A program made the position numbers and the translations under genes. Below the pieces are notes generated by a model. The model did no database searches, was not told the DNA's origin, and worked only from the letters and a program-made list of their open reading frames with translations. Positions 4,746 to 9,958 of a DNA stretch of 9,958 nucleotides are shown piece by piece. Numbering within the stretch: position 1 is the stretch's first letter; each line of letters opens with the position of its first letter. This DNA comes from Fimbriiglobus sp. (GTDB lineage: Bacteria > Planctomycetota > Planctomycetia > Gemmatales > Gemmataceae), in contig JANXTD010000082.1 of assembly GCA_025352585.1 (NCBI GenBank), forward strand, positions 1 to 9,958, read 5' to 3'.

Positions 4746-6158
4746 ATGACGTTTGCCCGCCGGTTGCTCCTCGTCGGTTGCGACCACCGCTTCAGCCAGG
4801 GGGTGCAGACGCACCTGCACAAGACGTTCCTGCTCAACGCCCCCGTCGTGCGGCCCGACGACCTCGCCAACCTCGTCACCCGCGACACCGACGGCGTCGT
4901 GCTGTTCCTCGCCTCCGACCCGGCCGACGCCGAGCGCGTGGAGCGGGCCGTGCGCGAGTTGAAGTTGCAGGGCCTGCCGCCGCGCGTCGGCGTGCTTCTG
5001 AACGAGGACGGCGCGACGCCCCGGCAGTTCGAGGCACTGTCCGCCCACGTCGAGGGGGTCTTCGCCTGGGGCACGCAGCTCCGCGAGCTGAACGCCTGGC
5101 TGCGCCGCGCGGTCACCCCCGGCACGCCGTTCATCGACCCCGCCCACGAGTCGGCGACCGAGCGCGTCCGCCGCAAGCTGCTGGCGCTGACGCCGTCGCT
5201 GACGCACCTGACCGACCAGCTCGACATCGCCGCGGCCCACGACGTGACGGTGCTCATCGAGGGCGAGACCGGCACCGGCAAGACGCACCTCGCCAAGCTC
5301 ATCCACGACTGCTCGGCGCGGGCGTCGCACCGCTTCCTCGTCGTCGCCTGCGGGACGCTGTCGGGCAACCTGATCGCTTCCGAATTCTTCGGCCACGTCA
5401 AGGGCGCGTTCACCGGGGCCGACTCGGCGAAGGTCGGCAAGTTCGCCGCGGCGGGGCACGGCACGCTCTTGCTCGACGAGATCGACACGCTGGGCCTCGA
5501 CCACCAGGCCAACCTGTTACGCGTCATCGAGACGGGCGAGTACGAGCCGGTCGGCGGCAACGACACGCAGACCTGCCAGGCCCGCATCGTCGCGGCGACC
5601 AACTGGAACCTCGCCGAGGCGGTCGAGCGCGGCACGTTCCGCCGCGACCTCTACTACCGGCTGCACGTCATCACCTTCAATTTGCCGCCCTTACGCAACC
5701 GCCCGCAGGACATCGGCCCCCTGGCGCGGGGCATGGCGGTCAAGTACAGCACCCGCTTCGGCAAGAAGATCTACGCCCTGCACCCGGACGCCCAGCGCGC
5801 CCTGGAGCAGTTCCCCTGGCCGGGCAACATCCGGCAACTCGAGAACGTCGTGCAGCAGGCGGTGCTGAGTTGCGCCGGCGACACGCTGACTTTGGCGCAA
5901 CTCCCGGCGACGGTCCACGCCAAGCCGGCCGAGGGCCGCCCCGAGGGGGCGACGGCCGGCCCGGCGAGTTCGCCGGCGCAGAACCGCGAGACGACGGAGC
6001 GGGCGACGATCGTCCGCGCGCTCGAGAAGGTCGGCTTCTCGCGGACCCGCGCCTCGCAACTGCTGGGGGTGAGCCGCGTGACGTTGTATAAAAAGATGAA
6101 GAAGTACGGCCTGCTGACGAAGCCGACCGGCCTCGTCGCCGCCGACCGCCCGGCGTGA
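4746..6158 (+). CDS. NtrC-type AAA+ transcriptional activator with degenerate receiver
   Basis: The 470-residue protein has the three-part layout of a sigma-54 enhancer-binding protein. Residues 1-125 look like a CheY-type fold (RRLLLVGCD, DGVVLFLAS, RVGVLLNED), but the position expected to hold the phospho-acceptor Asp appears to be Phe54, and the conserved Lys is missing around FAWGTQ, so it is probably a pseudo-receiver. The AAA+ core has Walker A GETGTGKT (173-180), an intact GAFTGA sigma-54 loop (220-225), Walker B LLLDEID (241-247) and the arginine-finger region RRDLYYR (299-305). After a Pro/Ala/Gly-rich linker (about 391-412) a Fis-type helix-turn-helix spans about 420-456 (RASQLLGVSRVTLYKKM). 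It should remodel sigma-54 RNA polymerase using ATP. No histidine kinase is adjacent and I found no -24/-12 promoter in the window, so targets and signal are unknown. Confidence 0.92.
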   Translation: MTFARRLLLVGCDHRFSQGVQTHLHKTFLLNAPVVRPDDLANLVTRDTDGVVLFLASDPADAERVERAVRELKLQGLPPRVGVLLNEDGATPRQFEALSAHVEGVFAWGTQLRELNAWLRRAVTPGTPFIDPAHESATERVRRKLLALTPSLTHLTDQLDIAAAHDVTVLIEGETGTGKTHLAKLIHDCSARASHRFLVVACGTLSGNLIASEFFGHVKGAFTGADSAKVGKFAAAGHGTLLLDEIDTLGLDHQANLLRVIETGEYEPVGGNDTQTCQARIVAATNWNLAEAVERGTFRRDLYYRLHVITFNLPPLRNRPQDIGPLARGMAVKYSTRFGKKIYALHPDAQRALEQFPWPGNIRQLENVVQQAVLSCAGDTLTLAQLPATVHAKPAEGRPEGATAGPASSPAQNRETTERATIVRALEKVGFSRTRASQLLGVSRVTLYKKMKKYGLLTKPTGLVAADRPA

Positions 6159-6183
6159 GGTGAGCAAGCCCCCGAGAAGAATT

Positions 6184-6320
6184 TTTGCCGCAGAGACGCG
6201 GAGACGCGGAGAAGACCAAAACCTGTGTTGCTCCGCCACTGAGGAGCGACAGCGCCCCGGTGATGTCTCAACACGATTGCGGTTTTGGTCTTCTCCGCGT
6301 CTCCGCGTCTCTGCGGCAAA
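6184..6320. repeat. 137-bp palindromic element with perfect 40-bp arms
   Basis: The arm at 6184-6223 is the exact reverse complement of 6281-6320, with a 57-nt centre. Each arm holds three 8-bp near-repeats: GCAGAGAC, GCGGAGAC and GCGGAGAA at 6190-6213. The centre folds further: GTGTTG 6225-6230 with CAACAC 6269-6274, and GCTCC 6230-6234 with GGAGC 6243-6247. Sequences of the CGCAGAGACGCGGAG type recur between genes in many environmental bacteria. The element has no ORF, so if mobile it would depend on a transposase elsewhere. It fills most of the 205-bp gap between the activator and the acetyltransferase genes, where its RNA hairpin could also separate their transcripts. I see no clear target-site duplication. 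Confidence 0.85.
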
Positions 6321-6331
6321 TCGGTTTTCCG

Positions 6332-6358
6332 ACACCCCACACCCCACACCCCACACCC
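6332..6358. repeat. Heptanucleotide tandem repeat ACACCCC
   Basis: Three perfect ACACCCC units (6332-6338, 6339-6345, 6346-6352) are followed by a partial ACACCC (6353-6358). The array lies 5 nt before the ATG of the acetyltransferase gene, where a ribosome-binding site would be expected and none is seen. Copy-number changes would alter the leader length without touching the protein. Confidence 0.8.
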
Positions 6359-6363
6359 GATCC

Positions 6364-6804
6364 ATGCCCGACGACACCGAACTCTACTACTTCTGCAAGC
6401 CCACGGGCGACCTGCCGGCGAGCCTGCCGACGGAGTTCGTGCCGGTCACGGAGTTCCTCGGCGACGAGCCGGCGTGCAAAATGGTGTGGGAACTGCTCGA
6501 GACGCAGTTCCGCACCCGCAGTAAGTTCCTCGCCATCTGGCGGGCCGTCAGCTTCGTCGCCCTGCACCGCGACGCCGAAGGCGTCCTGGACGGCTTCCTG
6601 CTCGTGTCGGCCCCGGTGAACTGGCAGATCGATTACGTCGTCGTCCGGCCGGACGCGCGCGGCCAGGGCATCGCCGGCGCGCTCGTGCGGGCCGCGGTGA
6701 CCCAAGCCGCCCGGCACGGCGCGCCGTATGTCATGCTGACCAGCAAGGCGAGCCTGCGGCCGCTGTACTCGGCCTGCGGGTTTGAAGTCGTCGGCTCGGC
6801 ATGA
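6364..6804 (+). CDS. GNAT-family N-acetyltransferase
   Basis: GNAT enzymes move an acetyl group from acetyl-CoA to an amine. The 146-residue product shows the core motif A, IDYVVVRPDARGQGIAGALVRAA at about residues 89-111 in two halves: the beta-strand IDYVVVRP, then the pyrophosphate loop RGQGIAG (99-105). A later beta-strand/helix PYVMLTSKASLRPLYSACGF ends with the usual motif B pattern in which the chain folds back as a Tyr-x-x-x-Gly-Phe (Y135 to F140). The substrate cannot be read from sequence. ATG 6364 is taken as the start: the frame is open back to 6160, but that extension would translate the inverted repeat and the ACACCCC array. No Shine-Dalgarno is visible. glmS starts 121 bp downstream on the same strand, so co-transcription is possible, but a strong hairpin lies between. 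Confidence 0.85.
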   Translation: MPDDTELYYFCKPTGDLPASLPTEFVPVTEFLGDEPACKMVWELLETQFRTRSKFLAIWRAVSFVALHRDAEGVLDGFLLVSAPVNWQIDYVVVRPDARGQGIAGALVRAAVTQAARHGAPYVMLTSKASLRPLYSACGFEVVGSA

Positions 6805-6832
6805 ACCGGTCACTCGCAATTCGTGATCCGTT

Positions 6833-6879
6833 ATTTGGGCTTCGCCACAGCCAGCGCCTGGATGAGGCGAAGCCCAAAT
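6833..6879. repeat. 14-bp inverted repeat (strong hairpin) upstream of glmS
   Basis: ATTTGGGCTTCGCC at 6833-6846 and GGCGAAGCCCAAAT at 6866-6879 pair perfectly over 14 bp. Inside the 19-nt loop a second small stem, CCAG 6851-6854 with CTGG 6858-6861, closes a CGC triloop. An imperfect outer extension is possible between GTGAT (6823-6827) and ATCAC (6892-6896). No T-run follows on either strand, so it is not a textbook intrinsic terminator. It could end the acetyltransferase transcript, stabilise the glmS leader, or be a dispersed repeat. It does not resemble the glmS ribozyme. Confidence 0.7.
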
Positions 6880-6925
6880 CACAAACAACAAATCACCAAG
6901 AACACGACCAACAAGGACGTTTCCC

Positions 6926-8758
<1,833 letters not shown>

Positions 8759-8768
8759 GCGCCGGGCG

Positions 8769-9958
8769 TCACTTCGCCGGCGCGTCGGTGACGGTGGCGA
8801 CGATCGCGTCGAGGCCGGGGCGGAGCGGAGCGGGGACGGCGAGCAAGTTCAGCCCCTCGGCGTGGGCCTGGCCGTCGCGGACGGCCCAGGTCAGGAAGCG
8901 GCGCAGCGCCTCGGCCTTGGCGGGCGGCTGGCGGCGGTAGGCGACGAGCCAGGTCGGCCCCGCGACGGGGTAGCTGCCCGCGCCGGGGCGGTCGATCAGG
9001 CTGACGCGCAAGTCGGCGGGGACGGCCCCGCCGTACGAGTCGAGGGCCGCTTGGGCCCCGGCGGGCGACGGTGTGACGAACTCGCCCTGGCGGTTCTTGA
9101 CCGCGGCCACGCCCAGGCCGTGCGCCGCCGCGTGCGACAGTTCGAGGTAGCCCAGGGCACCGGGGGTGCGGGCCACCGCGCGGGCCACCCCCTCGCTGCC
9201 GCGGGCCACCAGGGAGCGCGTCGGCGGCCACTCCGGCTCGGCCGTCGCCCCGACGCGGGCGCGCCACTCGGCGCTGACGGTACTCAGGTAGTCGGTCCAC
9301 AGGTAGGTCGCGCCGCTGCCGTCGCCGCGGCGGACGACCGTGATCGCCAGGGCCGGCAGCGCGACGCCGGGGTTGGTCAACTTCAGGGCGTCGTCGTCCC
9401 AGGCGGTGACCTTGCCCAGGAAGATCGCGACCAGCGCCGGCCCGGTCAGGCGGACCGGCCCCGCGACCCCCGGCAGGTTGTAGACCGCGGCGACGGCCCC
9501 CACGGCGACCGGCAGGTGCAGCACCTCGCCGCCGACGTTGGCGGCCGAGCGCAGTTGGCCCTCGGTCAGCGGCACGTCGGTGACGCCGAAGTCGGTGACG
9601 CCCTCGATCATCGCCGCGACGCCGCGCGTCGAGCCGGTGCCGGCGTACTCGAGCGCGGGCGGCCCGGCCCCGGCGTAGGCGGTAACCCAGCGCTCCAGCA
9701 GCGGCTGCGCGGCGGTCGAGCCGGACGCCTTCAGGAGGGTGACCGCGGCCGGCGCGGCGGCCGCGTCGGGGGCGACCCGGTCCGGGGCGGCGTCCCACTT
9801 CACGACCGCAGCGCCGGCCACGAGTCCCAGGGCGAGCGCGGCGACGAGCAGCCCCAGGCGGGCGGGGGTGACGAGCGGTCGGCGCGGGGCGGCCTGCGGA
9901 GCGAGCCGCTCGGTCTCCGGCTCCGCGAGGCGGGGCGTGCTGGCCGCCGCGCCGCGCG
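8769..9958 (-). CDS. PstS-like phosphate-binding protein, membrane-anchored (5' partial)
   Basis: The frame reads as a PBP-like domain of the PstS family, the extracytoplasmic receptor that hands phosphate to the PstCAB transporter. Expected phosphate-pocket segments are present: KASGSTAAQP, GTGSTRG (9621-9641), DFGVTDVPLT, and RRGDGSGAT (9306-9332), the last almost identical to the RxDGSG signature of classical PstS. LTGPALVAIFLGKVTAWDD is also family-typical. The frame stays open to the right edge, so the start lies outside: the GTG at 9821 falls inside a hydrophobic helix (LGLLVAALALGLVAGAAVV, about 9801-9857) and is not a credible start. At least 33 residues rich in Pro, Arg and Glu precede that helix, so the protein looks like a single-pass, N-terminally anchored binding protein rather than one with a short cleavable signal. 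No pstC, pstA, pstB or phoU lies within the window. Confidence 0.87.
   Translation of the reverse strand, partial: RGAAASTPRLAEPETERLAPQAAPRRPLVTPARLGLLVAALALGLVAGAAVVKWDAAPDRVAPDAAAAPAAVTLLKASGSTAAQPLLERWVTAYAGAGPPALEYAGTGSTRGVAAMIEGVTDFGVTDVPLTEGQLRSAANVGGEVLHLPVAVGAVAAVYNLPGVAGPVRLTGPALVAIFLGKVTAWDDDALKLTNPGVALPALAITVVRRGDGSGATYLWTDYLSTVSAEWRARVGATAEPEWPPTRSLVARGSEGVARAVARTPGALGYLELSHAAAHGLGVAAVKNRQGEFVTPSPAGAQAALDSYGGAVPADLRVSLIDRPGAGSYPVAGPTWLVAYRRQPPAKAEALRRFLTWAVRDGQAHAEGLNLLAVPAPLRPGLDAIVATVTDAPAK

Noticed and set aside
4634..6091. A 485-codon plus-strand frame overlapping the activator gene
   Set aside because: Its Pro/Arg-rich translation has no domain, whereas the overlapping frame carries all AAA+ motifs.
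6190..6315. Possible CRISPR-like short repeats (GCGGAGAC units)
   Set aside because: The 8-bp units are adjacent with no spacers and belong to the arms of one palindrome; no cas gene is present.
6160..6363. A longer N-terminus for the acetyltransferase
   Set aside because: The extension would translate the 40-bp inverted repeat and the ACACCCC array, giving low-complexity residues; GNAT homology starts after ATG 6364.
6805..6925. glmS ribozyme upstream of glmS
   Set aside because: The leader has one simple hairpin and no double-pseudoknot core; the ribozyme is known mainly from Firmicutes.

Overview
The window is very GC-rich and looks like chromosome of a planctomycete, probably Gemmataceae-like. 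The main lineage clue is an N-terminal segment near 1895-2040 with the RLGVTQLEARDVPT-type leader typical of secreted planctomycete proteins, followed by an SdrD/Cna-B-like module. Other hints are loosely packed genes, few operons, TAC(A/C)AT-type -10 boxes and intergenic inverted repeats built on CGCAGAGACGCGGAG. The assignment is inference, since there is no rRNA or other marker gene.

Layout. 1-186: non-coding, with a leftward-facing terminator-like hairpin. 187-474 (+): the decayed C-terminal half of a GGDEF domain. 488-1153 (-): queC, preQ0 synthase. 1159-1198: a symmetric divergent promoter region. 1233-1898 (+): an exported DUF4198-type protein. 1895-2935 (+): a broken surface-protein gene (frameshift, in-frame stop, lost 3' end) that runs into an IS630-type transposase relic (about 2925-3175, -). 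3328-4551 (+): a Methyltransf_32-like SAM methyltransferase. 4746-6158 (+): an NtrC-type AAA+ activator with a degenerate receiver and a Fis-type HTH. 6184-6320: a palindromic element with perfect 40-bp arms. 6364-6804 (+): a GNAT acetyltransferase. 6833-6879: a strong hairpin. 6926-8758 (+): glmS. 8769 to the right edge (-): a membrane-anchored PstS-like phosphate-binding protein whose 5' end lies outside.

Working together. I see no multi-gene pathway. queC has no queD/queE/queF partner here, the PstS-like gene has no visible pstCAB, and the activator has no adjacent kinase or recognisable -24/-12 promoter. The genes look like independent units: tRNA modification (queC), cell-envelope precursor supply (glmS), phosphate binding, transcription control and small-molecule or RNA modification. 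Two of them, queC and the methyltransferase, share a TAC(A/C)AT-N6-ATG arrangement that predicts leaderless mRNAs.

No convincing new multi-gene system is present. The most interesting material is the non-coding architecture (leaderless promoters, the 40-bp inverted repeat, a dyad over the activator's -35 box), the activator that keeps GAFTGA but lost its phosphorylation site, and the decayed stretch between 1895 and 3250.
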